Part shown: positions 26,698 to 35,342 of the stretch, piece by piece
How positions within the stretch are numbered: the first letter of the stretch is position 1
How the letters are laid out: every line of letters starts with the position of its first letter
NCBI RefSeq assembly: GCF_015278125.1
Contig: NZ_JADILO010000002.1
Coordinates: forward strand, 124,001 to 188,000
Reading direction: 5' to 3'
Source of the DNA: Vibrio fluminensis
GTDB taxonomy: Bacteria; Pseudomonadota; Gammaproteobacteria; Enterobacterales; Vibrionaceae
DNA length: 64,000 bases
Translations under genes and position numbers: made by a program
Notes under the pieces: generated by a model
Database searches by the model: none
The model's input: the letters and a program-made list of their open reading frames with translations, nothing else
What the model was told of the DNA's origin: nothing

Positions 26698-26873
26698 AAA
26701 TGCAGGATAGCATTTTTAGGTTTTCGGGGTCGGGAACGCCTAAAACCGGCTGGACAAAGCCAGAGAGACAAAAGCGCCTTTCCAGTTACTCTTTGGTAAG
26801 ACAAAGAGTAACTGGACAGCTTACGGAGCAGTAAGAGAAATATGATTAAGTCTTAAGCGGGACATACCAACGC
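26698..26873 (-). repeat. Structured dispersed repeat, copy D (inverted)
   Basis: On the minus strand the order is as in copies B and C. Here the first hairpin extends to a 14-bp stem (CCAGTTACTCTTTG / CAAAGAGTAACTGG). Its A-to-G change relative to copies B and C is matched by a compensating change in the other arm. The GGTTTTAGGCGT / ACCCCGAAAACC hairpin and the AAAAATGC / GCATTTTT hairpin follow. Confidence 0.75.
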
Positions 26874-26932
26874 CACAATTTTAATCATCTGCCCAGTTTG
26901 ACTGTAATGATGAACACCAGATAGCTTGAATC

Positions 26933-27198
26933 TATACCCAAGTGACTTCAAAATGCAGGATTCAGAGCGTTGTCATTGATTCGATTTCAAGGAAAACAAC
27001 GCAGCGTAATAGCCAGCTCTTTCCAAGTTGTTTGACGCAGCAATCGGGTCAATGACACGCTCCCAAAGGGCGAGTTGTCTTGGCTTGTTTACTTTGTTGT
27101 CGATTCTTGATTTAGACCCACTAGACCTTTAAATCGCCGCCGCGTCTACAACCAAGTCATTCTCGCTGAAGCTAGCATCTCGAGGTTACTTGGGTATA
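26933..27198. mobile_element. MITE-like element with terminal inverted repeats
   Basis: This 266-bp segment begins TATACCCAAGTGACTTC and ends GAGGTTACTTGGGTATA; the termini are inverted repeats with two mismatches. It contains no coding frame. I recall internal phrases such as TGACGCAGCAATCGGGTCAA from several vibrio genomes. This fits a non-autonomous transposable element moved in trans. The TA at each end may be the target duplication. Confidence 0.75.
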
Positions 27199-27285
27199 AA
27201 ACTAATAGCTAATGATTGCTTCAAATCCACTTAGACTTCGGTCTATATTCCCTAAAGTGCCCCACACAATAAACTATGGAAATGC

Positions 27286-28476
27286 TTATTCTGCTTGGAA
27301 TACATAGTTTCTATGTCTGCCAAAAAGTACAACGCAAGCGGGTATCAATAGCCACATATGGAGGGTTACTAAGTCGGGGATATTGATGTTAAGAGTCTGA
27401 GTTACCCATGTCACAAGACCGCTGCCACTTAGCTGTATAAAGCCCAATAGCGCAGCAACCGTACCCGCTTTCGTTGGGTATAGACTTAATGCCTGAGCAG
27501 CGGAGGGTGCAATAATGCAGGCAAAACCGATAGAAGCTATAAAAATAGGCAGCATAAACCCCCAAGCCGTTAAATTGTAAGCTAATGCCTGAAGTAAAAT
27601 CCCTGATGTTATCGTTAGGGCTAAGCCGAGTCGTAATACATTACGTCGGCCGAGTTTATTTATAGCTAATGGGGTGACGATATAGGCTACTATATTAATG
27701 ACAGCATTCACGGTAAACCAAAAGGTGAATTCAGAAGCCTCTAATCCTATATTTGACACCAACCAAATCGGTGCAGAAGTAATGTAGGCCAGCACGGCAC
27801 TTGTGGTGAGAGCACATAGCGATGCATGAAAGAGAAATATGGGCATTTTCAATATCGTAATAAAACTTTGAAAATCACTCGTTACTGGCTGGTGTTTCTG
27901 CTTGACTTGGGGTAACTCGCGAACGAATCGCCACACCAGAATTCCAACAACCAAGCTACATAGCGCGAGAAAGGCAAAGTTTGACCTCCAGCCAAAGTTC
28001 ACGGTGAGCCAATGCCCTAATGTTGGGGCTAAAGCGGGAACACTCGCCATTGCGCCATTAAGATAGCTAATCATATGACTGCTTTGTGAGGCGTTAAAAT
28101 TATCTTTTACTAAAGCGAATGCGACAACGGTTGTCGCGCTTGCCCCAAAACCTTGCATAAAGCGAGCAGTCAGAAGAACATCAATGGATTGTGCGTAATA
28201 CACAACGATTGAGCTAACCATGTAGACACAGATTCCGAAAAAGGCAATTGGCTTTCGACCATATTTGTCTGATAGTGGCCCAACAATAAGTTGTCCAATC
28301 CCTAAAGAGATCATAAAAAAGGTAATTGATGCTTGAAGGTTTGACTGTTCAACCTTCAAAGATGATGCAATGTCATTAAATGCGGGTAGATATATATCAA
28401 TCGCTAATGGACTTAGGACAATCAAAGCCATCGAGATGCTTGCGAGCATGATAGAGTGATTTCGGTGAGTTTTCAT
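27286..28476 (-). CDS. MFS drug-efflux transporter, Bcr/CflA family
   Basis: The 396-aa product has twelve predicted membrane helices. The MFS motif A (GPLSDKYGRKPIAFFGI) lies after helix 2, and the drug:H+ antiporter motif is near ARFMQGFGASATTVVAFALVKD. Bcr/CflA proteins export bicyclomycin, chloramphenicol-type or sulfonamide-type compounds with proton exchange. The substrate here is unknown. It is divergent from the Crp/Fnr-type regulator at 28684, which could control it. Confidence 0.9.
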   Translation of the reverse strand: MKTHRNHSIMLASISMALIVLSPLAIDIYLPAFNDIASSLKVEQSNLQASITFFMISLGIGQLIVGPLSDKYGRKPIAFFGICVYMVSSIVVYYAQSIDVLLTARFMQGFGASATTVVAFALVKDNFNASQSSHMISYLNGAMASVPALAPTLGHWLTVNFGWRSNFAFLALCSLVVGILVWRFVRELPQVKQKHQPVTSDFQSFITILKMPIFLFHASLCALTTSAVLAYITSAPIWLVSNIGLEASEFTFWFTVNAVINIVAYIVTPLAINKLGRRNVLRLGLALTITSGILLQALAYNLTAWGFMLPIFIASIGFACIIAPSAAQALSLYPTKAGTVAALLGFIQLSGSGLVTWVTQTLNINIPDLVTLHMWLLIPACVVLFGRHRNYVFQAE

Positions 28477-28683
28477 GTTGCTCCAGATACTAAAAATTAG
28501 AAACTAGTGATATCGTTGAACCCCACACACAACCCTCGTTGCTAGGTGTAAATCTTTGTTGTTAGCCGTGGGCGGGTGGGACTTGCGAGAGAATTTAACT
28601 TATTGCAGGGTGTTGAAAACATGACAATTGTCTGGATCGGGCATTACCACAGACAAATATAAAACTTAAGAGAAAAATCTAAT

Positions 28684-29346
28684 ATGGATGAGGCTTTGCT
28701 GCAGGAAGGCTATGATGTTTTTCGATGTTTTGTAAATAAACAAGCATTACGAACGATTTCGATTTGTCAGGGCGATTACATTATTAAACAGCACCAAACA
28801 ATGAATGAAGTGTATTGGGCGGCCCCTGCTAAATTTATGATTAGGCATACCGCTGAGAATGGTAAAAGTCTTAGCTTGGGTGATTACTCATTAACAGATA
28901 ACCTCTTTGGTGAAGTTGAATATTTTTCTAGAAAACCGAGCTCCTTCGACATGATTGCGACGGATAAACTAGAGCTTGCGGTAATTCCTGCGGATCGTTT
29001 AAGGGATTTCTTGCTGCAAGAAAGTAAAGCTGCTTTTTGGCTTAATCATCGCATTGCGACTATTCAACAGTTTACAATGACTATTGCGTTAGAGCGGGCA
29101 TTGTATCCTTTGAAATTCAATATTATTCAAGATTTGATCCATAGACATTCAGCGCAAACACCGTGGTTCAACCATGCGTATATGTACCAAGAAGCAGAAC
29201 GGTTTGGGTGTACAGAGCGAGCTTATGCGCGAGTTATACGTGAGCTAATTGATGAAGGTTTGATTAAAAAGCAAGATGATAAATCGACTTTGATCCCTGT
29301 TGACATAGAACGCCTCAAGGCGATCGTCGCAGCATATCAGCAGTAA
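28684..29346 (+). CDS. Crp/Fnr-family transcriptional regulator
   Basis: The 220-aa product has an N-terminal cyclic-nucleotide-binding-like barrel (ISICQGDYIIKQHQTMNEVYWAA ... GDYSLTDNLFGEVEYFSRKPSSF). A C-terminal winged helix-turn-helix follows (YQEAERFGCTERAYARVIRELIDEGLIKK). It lacks the N-terminal cysteines of Fnr and the full cAMP pocket of Crp, so its ligand is unknown. It resembles YeiL-like proteins. It is divergent from the MFS gene and closes the accessory segment just before the SQ locus resumes. Confidence 0.8.
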   Translation: MDEALLQEGYDVFRCFVNKQALRTISICQGDYIIKQHQTMNEVYWAAPAKFMIRHTAENGKSLSLGDYSLTDNLFGEVEYFSRKPSSFDMIATDKLELAVIPADRLRDFLLQESKAAFWLNHRIATIQQFTMTIALERALYPLKFNIIQDLIHRHSAQTPWFNHAYMYQEAERFGCTERAYARVIRELIDEGLIKKQDDKSTLIPVDIERLKAIVAAYQQ

Positions 29347-29396
29347 GTTATGTTGATTCTCGCCCGCATAGGTGCAGCATTAGCAATGCAAAAAAC

Positions 29397-29426
29397 AAAA
29401 ACGACACTCACCATGAGTGCCGTTTT
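29397..29426. terminator. Bidirectional terminator between regulator and tauE
   Basis: Arms AAAACGACACTCA / TGAGTGCCGTTTT with loop CCA and A/T-runs on both sides lie between convergent genes. Confidence 0.85.
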
Positions 29427-29455
29427 ACCAACTACTGACCAAAACACCAAAATGT

Positions 29456-30196
29456 CTAAAAACTTACATTTTTGAACACCAGCATAAAGCCCATCACTAA
29501 CAAGAAACTATGTACGATTTTGTGGTAGTCGATTTTGTACTTCTGCAGGAAGTGGTAGCCAATCATACCGCCTGCTAAACCAAGTGCAAACGCTGGCATT
29601 GCCGATAAAACGTGCGAAATAACTTCCTCAGTAATCAACCCTTCATTCCAGAAACTTACGTTGGCACCGATCATTTGCAACATAAAGAAGAACGCCAGTG
29701 TCGACTTGGTTTGGTCTGCTGTCCAAGGCTGCATTGATGTGTAGGCAATCACTGGTGGACCTGACTCACCGACGCTCGCTCCAAGCACGCCTGAAGTAAA
29801 ACCTGCACCAATCGTTAATGGCATTGAAGCCTCTTTAAACAAAGGCTTAGTCGCACGTAGCGAGTGGATACTAGAAATAATTAATACCGCACCCATCGTC
29901 AATAGAATGTACTGCGATGGCATGCTTGCTAGCAGTTTTGCGCCGACAAAAGAAGCGGGTACTGAGCCTGCAAACAGGATCAAACCTGTCTGACGTTGAA
30001 TAGAATGTCGCATTTTCCACACGATTGGTAATGTCACCAACCAGCCGAAAATACCTGCAATAGGAACCGCCGTTTGAGCACCGACAATCAGTGACAGCAA
30101 AGGTACGGAAACGAGTGCTGAGCCAAAGCCAGTCAAGCCTTGAGTAAAGCCTGCTAGTGCGATGATCAGCGAAATAAGAATTATCGTGGTGTCCAT
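29456..30196 (-). CDS. tauE: TauE/SafE-family permease, probable sulfite exporter
   Basis: I choose the ATG at 30196 (MDTTIILISLIIALAGFTQG, 246 aa). A longer frame to 30325 runs over the operator-like motif and lacks membrane character. The protein has about eight membrane segments with the repeated TSUP motifs (GFTQGLTGFGSALVSVPLL and GFTSGVLGASVGESGPPVIAY). Family members export sulfite or sulfoacetate. It is divergent from the proposed DHPS sulfolyase, which would release sulfite, and has the same upstream motif as yihU. The exporter role is therefore a reasonable inference. Confidence 0.85.
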   Translation of the reverse strand: MDTTIILISLIIALAGFTQGLTGFGSALVSVPLLSLIVGAQTAVPIAGIFGWLVTLPIVWKMRHSIQRQTGLILFAGSVPASFVGAKLLASMPSQYILLTMGAVLIISSIHSLRATKPLFKEASMPLTIGAGFTSGVLGASVGESGPPVIAYTSMQPWTADQTKSTLAFFFMLQMIGANVSFWNEGLITEEVISHVLSAMPAFALGLAGGMIGYHFLQKYKIDYHKIVHSFLLVMGFMLVFKNVSF

Positions 30197-30266
30197 AAAT
30201 CCATGTTTAGAGCTTAGTGAATGTACGATCACTATAGATTTATTATAATTAATTACCATTATTTGT

Positions 30267-30292
30267 GTCACATTTTGTTGTTTTTTGTTTGT
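30267..30292 (-). promoter_or_regulatory. Candidate SQ-regulon operator, copy 1
   Basis: The minus strand carries a 26-bp sequence (ACAAAC-A(n)-CAACAAAATGTGAC) identical to 37120-37145. It lies 71 bp before tauE and 180 bp before the glycyl radical enzyme gene. The similarity extends further upstream (TCACAAA...CGA). Two identical copies 7 kb apart, both before genes of one pathway and at equal distance (71 and 74 bp), suggest a regulator site. The DeoR-type protein at 35343 is the natural candidate to bind it. Confidence 0.7.
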
Positions 30293-30471
30293 ATGGTTTC
30301 GCTTTGTGACCATCCTCCCATACAATTTCTACCTCTTTCGTATAATCAACCTCAGTAGTTTCGGGCATTGCGAGCAGTCAAAATGCCAATGTTTAAATAG
30401 TGACTTTGAACCGTTGTGAGTTCAAAGAATTGAGCATTGGCATCTTGATTCTTTATTTTATGAGGTTAGCT

Positions 30472-33003
30472 ATGGAAAACTTCCAAGCAGACAAAGAGAT
30501 GTTGTTTGAACTGAAAACAACCTCTCACACAGATGCAATCGGCACAGAGGCATTTGATAAGGTTTATGGTTTGGGTTACGAAGTAGGGCATGCGGATTGG
30601 TCTCCGTTCCCACGCGTGAATCGTCTGCGCCAAACGTTCTTAGATCGTCCATACGACATTGATGTGGAAAGATTGCGTTTAGTAACAGAAGCGTATCGTG
30701 ACAATGAAACTATGCCACGTATTGTGCAATGTGCGTTGGCGTTTCAAAATATTCTGCTTAACAGCACGTTGCACATCTACGACGAAGATTTGATCTTAGG
30801 TGAAATTGCAGCGCCTGCCAAAGCATCGCCAATCTATCCTGAGTTCTCAGTTGACTGGATCATCGACGAAATTCTTAACTCGCCATTTGAAGAACGCTCA
30901 AACGATCAGTTTTATATTCGTAATGAGCAAGAGCGAGCGGAAATTCTTGAGTTGTGCGCTTACTGGAAAGGTAAGAGCGCCAATGAGTTCATCACCGCAA
31001 ACTTAGATGACGATCAGAAGAAAGGTTCTCACATGGGTGAGAAAGTGTTCCAAACCAACAACTATCATTTTGCTGGTATTGGTCACTTCGCAATGGACTT
31101 CAATAAGCTGATGACGCTTGGCTACAATGGCGTATTAGAGCAGGCACAACAAGCTTTTGCTGGGCTTTCAAAACAAGATCCAGATTATGGTGATAAGCGT
31201 GATTACTACACCGCAACCATTATTGCGCTAGAAGCGGCGATTAAATACATCACCCGTTACGCGCTGCTTGCGGAAGACATGGCGTTCGCCGAGTCTGATG
31301 AAGTTCGTAAGCAAGAATTGCAAGCGATGTCGGCGAACTGTTACCAAATTGCTGGTGGCGTACCGCAAACATTCTGGCAAGCGGCTCAGTTGTTCAACTT
31401 TGCTGTGACGATGACGCAAATAGAAGGCAATGGTCACTCCATTTCTTACGGTCGTATGGACCAGTGGATGCTACCGTTCTATGCCAAAGATCGCGCTGAA
31501 AACGGCGTGGCCAAAGAGTTTGTTTTAGAAGTGCTGGAGGTGCTTTACGTTAAGATGAACAACCCAACCAAGCTGAAAGACAAAGGCACAGTTAAGGTGC
31601 GCAATGGTCGTGGCTTTGGTGGTGAAAGCTTAACGATTGGCGGTGTTGATCAGCAAGGTAACGATGCCACTAACGATCTAACCATGCTGATGCTTGAAGC
31701 ATCTGTGCATACACGCATGATGAACCCTTGGGTGTGCGTGCGTTTACACGATCAAACGCCATATGAGCTTAAAGTAAAAACCATTGAATGTATTCGCGCA
31801 GGCTACGGTCATCCGAAATTGTTCAATGATGGTCCAGCGATTAAAGCGATGCAAGGTAAAGGCGTGACGCTTGAAGAAGCGCGCGATTACGCGGTTGTGG
31901 GCTGTGTTGAGCCGACGATTCCAGGTAAAGAACACGGCTGGCTGGATGCGGGCTATGTGAACACCGTGAAAATGATGGAAATGGTGATCAACGGTGGTCG
32001 TATTTTGTCGGGTCCTAATGCTGGCATGCAGCTTGGCCCGGATACTGGCAGCCTTGAAACTTATCAATCATTTGAAGAAGTGTTAGAGAGTGTGGACAAG
32101 CAGTTTGCTTATTGGTGTGACCAACTGTGTAGCTGCCTAAACATTACTGACAAGATGCATCGAATGATAAAACCAACGCCTTACATTTCAGCGTTCTTTG
32201 AAGGGTGTATCGAGTCAGGTAAAGACATGACTTATGGCGGCGTTAAATACAATGGCACAGCCCCACAAGCGGCGGGCATTGCTAGTTGTGCTGACTCATT
32301 GGCGAGCATCAAAAAGCTCATGTTTGATGATAAGAAATACACAGGTAAACAGCTGTTAGACGCGGTAAAAGATAACTGGGATGGTCACCAAAAACTGTAT
32401 GCCTTGGTTAATAGCTCGAAGATCCCACACTTTGGTAATGATATCGACGAAGCGGATGAGCTATTTAACTACATGTTTGAATGTTACTGCCGTCATATTA
32501 AAGGTCGCCAAAACCCACGTGGTGGTAAGTTCAGCCCGGGTGTTTACACTGTAAACGCTAACGTAGGGATGGGGTTATACACTAACGCATCATTGGATGG
32601 ACGCAAAAACGGTGAGCCAATCTCGGACAATATGGGACCGGTGCATACCGCGGGTGGCTCACACGATATTAGCGGCCCAACGGCAGTGATCAACTCCGTC
32701 ACCAAAGTGGACCATAGTTTGGCAACAAACGGTACGCTACTAAACCTACGTTTCCCTGAAGATGCCGTTTCGGGTGTTGAAGGTCGCGATATTCTGCTCA
32801 GCTTTGTTGATGAGTACATCGGTAAGCAGGGCATGCACGTACAATTCAATATCATGAGTTCGGAAAAAATGCGCGCAGCGCAAAAGAATCCAGAGCTTTA
32901 TCGCGATATGTTGGTGCGAGTTGCTGGTTACAGTGCTTACTTTGTTGAGCTGGGTAAACCGCTGCAGGACGATTTGATACAACGTACAGAACTACGATTC
33001 TAA
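30472..33003 (+). CDS. hpsG: Glycyl radical enzyme, probable DHPS sulfolyase (HpsG-like)
   Basis: From the ATG at 30472 (GAGG upstream) the product is 843 aa, the normal size for the PFL-like dehydratase/lyase branch. The active-site Cys478 and Glu480 stand in AVVGCVEPTIPG. The radical glycine is Gly819 in the C-terminal RVAGYSAYF. Members of this branch include glycerol and propanediol dehydratases, CutC, isethionate sulfolyase and the two DHPS enzymes HpsG (C-S cleavage to hydroxyacetone and sulfite) and HpfG (dehydration). Linkage to yihU, which makes DHPS, and to a sulfite-type exporter favours HpsG. The enzyme is oxygen-sensitive, so this branch works anaerobically. Exact substrate is inferred. 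Confidence 0.82.
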   Translation: MENFQADKEMLFELKTTSHTDAIGTEAFDKVYGLGYEVGHADWSPFPRVNRLRQTFLDRPYDIDVERLRLVTEAYRDNETMPRIVQCALAFQNILLNSTLHIYDEDLILGEIAAPAKASPIYPEFSVDWIIDEILNSPFEERSNDQFYIRNEQERAEILELCAYWKGKSANEFITANLDDDQKKGSHMGEKVFQTNNYHFAGIGHFAMDFNKLMTLGYNGVLEQAQQAFAGLSKQDPDYGDKRDYYTATIIALEAAIKYITRYALLAEDMAFAESDEVRKQELQAMSANCYQIAGGVPQTFWQAAQLFNFAVTMTQIEGNGHSISYGRMDQWMLPFYAKDRAENGVAKEFVLEVLEVLYVKMNNPTKLKDKGTVKVRNGRGFGGESLTIGGVDQQGNDATNDLTMLMLEASVHTRMMNPWVCVRLHDQTPYELKVKTIECIRAGYGHPKLFNDGPAIKAMQGKGVTLEEARDYAVVGCVEPTIPGKEHGWLDAGYVNTVKMMEMVINGGRILSGPNAGMQLGPDTGSLETYQSFEEVLESVDKQFAYWCDQLCSCLNITDKMHRMIKPTPYISAFFEGCIESGKDMTYGGVKYNGTAPQAAGIASCADSLASIKKLMFDDKKYTGKQLLDAVKDNWDGHQKLYALVNSSKIPHFGNDIDEADELFNYMFECYCRHIKGRQNPRGGKFSPGVYTVNANVGMGLYTNASLDGRKNGEPISDNMGPVHTAGGSHDISGPTAVINSVTKVDHSLATNGTLLNLRFPEDAVSGVEGRDILLSFVDEYIGKQGMHVQFNIMSSEKMRAAQKNPELYRDMLVRVAGYSAYFVELGKPLQDDLIQRTELRF

Positions 33004-33019
33004 TTAACCCATAGTGATA

Positions 33020-33064
33020 CCCAAACCATTGCCCACTAGTATCTGGGATTATGAGTGGTTTGGG
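33020..33064 (+). terminator. Hairpin between GRE and activase genes
   Basis: Arms CCCAAACCA (33020-33028) and TGGTTTGGG (33056-33064) are followed by TTTT. It probably acts as a partial terminator, giving less activase than enzyme. Confidence 0.55.
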
Positions 33065-33097
33065 TTTTCACGTTTTAACACTAGGTTGAGGTGAATT

Positions 33098-34057
33098 GTG
33101 TCAAACCAGGCGATAGTGCTAAATATCCAAAGGTTCACGCTGCATGATGGACCGGGTATTCGTACCGAAATATTTCTTAAAGGTTGCCCTTTGCGCTGTG
33201 ATTGGTGTGGCAACCCCGAAAGTTTTAAACGCGATATTGAAGTCGGCGTTTACCACAACAAATGCATTTCCACTGAACATTGCGGCTCATGTTTTGATGT
33301 CTGTCCTGATAATAAAATGCTGATCTATTCCGACGCCATGTTGCAGCAGATCGATAGACACCAGTGCACCAGCTGCTTGAATTGTGTCGAGGAGTGTCCT
33401 TCGGAAGCAATAAAGCAGTGGGGCGAGTCGATGTCCGTTGATGAGTGTATGGATCTGATACGTAAAGACCGCGGATTTTATGACCGTTCAGGCGGTGGAG
33501 TGACGGTTTCTGGCGGAGAACCTTTGCTGCAAAGTGATTTTGTGGTTGAGTTGTTTAAAGCCTGTAAGGAAGAGGGGATTCATACCTGTCTTGAGTCGAG
33601 CTTCTATGTCAATTGGAACCGGATTGAAAAGGTTCTGCCTTATACGGACCTGTTTATTTCTGATCTCAAGTTAATGGATAGTGCCAAACATAAGCAATAC
33701 ACCGGCGTTGATAATCGTAAGATTTTTAATAACTTAAAAGCGCTGAGTAAACTCGACAAAGCGCTGATTTTACGGATACCAGTGATACCAACTATCAATG
33801 ACGATAATGGCAATATTTCAGCTACTGCTGACTTTATTGAGCAGGAACTTGATGGTCGAGTTAGTATCTTGCAGTTGCTGAGTTTTATGCGCTTGGGTGA
33901 GGACAAATACCAGTCGTTGGGTCTGCCTTACAAAATGCAATCACTGCAATTCGACCGCCATGAATTTCAGGCTCGAGTGAGCGAAATTGCCAACTACTTT
34001 AATCAACGCGGTATTCGCTGCTCAGTGGGAACGAAAGAGCAGAGTGAAACAGTTTAG
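33098..34057 (+). CDS. hpsH: Glycyl radical enzyme activase (radical SAM, HpsH-like)
   Basis: The 319-aa protein starts at GTG 33098 with TTGAGG upstream. The radical SAM cluster motif is Cys30-x3-Cys34-x2-Cys37 in GCPLRCDWCGNPE, preceded by the typical LHDGPGIRTEIFLKG. An inserted ferredoxin-like domain with two 4Fe-4S sites follows (CISTEHCGSCFDVCP and CTSCLNCVEECPSEAI). It should use S-adenosylmethionine to place the glycyl radical on the upstream enzyme under anaerobic conditions. Adjacency to the glycyl radical enzyme gene gives its partner. Confidence 0.92.
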   Translation: MSNQAIVLNIQRFTLHDGPGIRTEIFLKGCPLRCDWCGNPESFKRDIEVGVYHNKCISTEHCGSCFDVCPDNKMLIYSDAMLQQIDRHQCTSCLNCVEECPSEAIKQWGESMSVDECMDLIRKDRGFYDRSGGGVTVSGGEPLLQSDFVVELFKACKEEGIHTCLESSFYVNWNRIEKVLPYTDLFISDLKLMDSAKHKQYTGVDNRKIFNNLKALSKLDKALILRIPVIPTINDDNGNISATADFIEQELDGRVSILQLLSFMRLGEDKYQSLGLPYKMQSLQFDRHEFQARVSEIANYFNQRGIRCSVGTKEQSETV

Positions 34058-34136
34058 ATAGTACAAATAGAAATGCTAAGTGATAGTGATGGTATCAGTT
34101 GGCGAATAAGATAAAACGGATAAATGAGGTAACTAC

Positions 34137-35198
34137 GTGGAACTGAAGATTGAAAATTGGGGACAGGTTGAAGGTCAAACTGCACCGGTAAAACTGATTA
34201 CGCTGACCAACAGCCAAGGTATCTCACTGCAGTTGACTAACTATGGCTGTATTGTTACTTCAATTAAAGTGCCAGATCGCAATGGTGTGCCAGCAGATGT
34301 TGTGCTTGGTTACGAAAGCCTAGAAAAATACCTTGGCGGGCATCCTTTCTTTGGTGCGGTAGCGGGTCGTTATGCTAACCGTATTGCAGAGGGTCGTTAT
34401 GATCTCGATGGCGAAGTGTTTCAATTAGAAACCAATGAAGCGCCAACTGGGCAACACCTTCACGGTGGTGCGAAAGGTTTTGATAAGTACGTATGGGATT
34501 TTGAAATTGAGGAACAAGAAGAGGCAACATACGTTCATCTAACGCGAGTATCGCTCGATGGTGAAGGAGGTTACGGTGGCACTTTGAATGTGACTCACAC
34601 CATCGGTTTAGATGAATTCAATCAAGTTCACTATAACTTCCAAGCTTTTACTAATAAGCCTACGGTTGTTAATTTAGTTAACCATAGTTACTACAACTTA
34701 GCGGGTCATGATTCAGGTACAGTTGATCAACATGAATTGAAGCTTTATTCCCAGTTTTACACTCCGGTTGATGATAACTCCATTCCAACCGGTGAAATTC
34801 TGTCGGTTAAGGGAACGGGTCTCGATTTCACCGAGACCAAACAGATTGCTTTGAATAAAGCGATGATGCCGTTAGGCGGCTTTGACCACAACTGTATCCT
34901 CGATGGCTCGAGAACAGAAGGAGAGTACAGCTATGCGGCGGAGCTTTATGAGCCGCAAAGTGGACGCATGATGACGGTTCTCACTACGCAGCCAGCTGTA
35001 CAGTTTTACAATGGATTTAAGCTGTCAAACAAGCATTGGGTAGGGCGTAACGGTGAGCGTTATGAGTCTTGCCATGGTATGTGTTTGGAAACACAGCACT
35101 ATCCAGATAGCCCAAACAACGTGCATTTCCCAACGACTCGTCTTAACCCTGGTGAGTTGTTTGAAGAGAAGACGATTCACCGCTTCTCAATCAAATAG
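34137..35198 (+). CDS. Aldose 1-epimerase family (YihR-like mutarotase)
   Basis: The 353-aa product begins at GTG 34137 (TGAGG upstream). It shows GalM motifs: GRYANRIAEGRYDLDG, LHGGAKGFDKYVWD (catalytic His), NLVNHSYYNLAGHDSG (second His) and the C-terminal ETQHYPDSPNNVHFP with the catalytic Glu region. Such enzymes equilibrate sugar anomers. In the E. coli sulfoglycolysis cluster the analogous YihR acts on SQ. Here it probably supplies the anomer used by the isomerase. Full-length GalM-like form, so a role with ordinary galactose or glucose cannot be excluded. Confidence 0.85.
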   Translation: MELKIENWGQVEGQTAPVKLITLTNSQGISLQLTNYGCIVTSIKVPDRNGVPADVVLGYESLEKYLGGHPFFGAVAGRYANRIAEGRYDLDGEVFQLETNEAPTGQHLHGGAKGFDKYVWDFEIEEQEEATYVHLTRVSLDGEGGYGGTLNVTHTIGLDEFNQVHYNFQAFTNKPTVVNLVNHSYYNLAGHDSGTVDQHELKLYSQFYTPVDDNSIPTGEILSVKGTGLDFTETKQIALNKAMMPLGGFDHNCILDGSRTEGEYSYAAELYEPQSGRMMTVLTTQPAVQFYNGFKLSNKHWVGRNGERYESCHGMCLETQHYPDSPNNVHFPTTRLNPGELFEEKTIHRFSIK

Positions 35199-35230
35199 CT
35201 CTAAAGAAAATGATGTTGAAGCACAATTAG

Positions 35231-35253
35231 AAAAGGCCCTTAGAGGGCCTTTT
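35231..35253 (+). terminator. Terminator after the epimerase gene
   Basis: Perfect stem AAAAGGCCC / GGGCCTTTT, loop TTAGA, followed by T-rich DNA. Confidence 0.88.
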
Positions 35254-35286
35254 CTTTATTTATTACAAGTGGTTGTAATAGGTATA

Positions 35287-35314
35287 AAAAAGCGACTTAG
35301 ATAAGTCGCTTTTT
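35287..35314. terminator. Bidirectional terminator between epimerase and csqR
   Basis: Arms AAAAAGCGACTTA / TAAGTCGCTTTTT give A/T-runs on both sides. It probably ends the minus-strand kinase-regulator transcript. Confidence 0.85.
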
Positions 35315-35342
35315 ACGTTAATGCGTTCACAACACCGCGTAT

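Noticed and set aside
30197..30325. N-terminal extension of the tauE gene to 30325
   Set aside because: The added residues are polar, contain the operator-like motif, and the membrane protein pattern begins only at the ATG at 30196.
30472..34057. Pyruvate formate-lyase and its activase
   Set aside because: The GCVEP active-site motif has a single cysteine followed by Glu, which is typical of the dehydratase/lyase branch rather than the double-cysteine site of true PFL, and the gene context is sulfonate metabolism.
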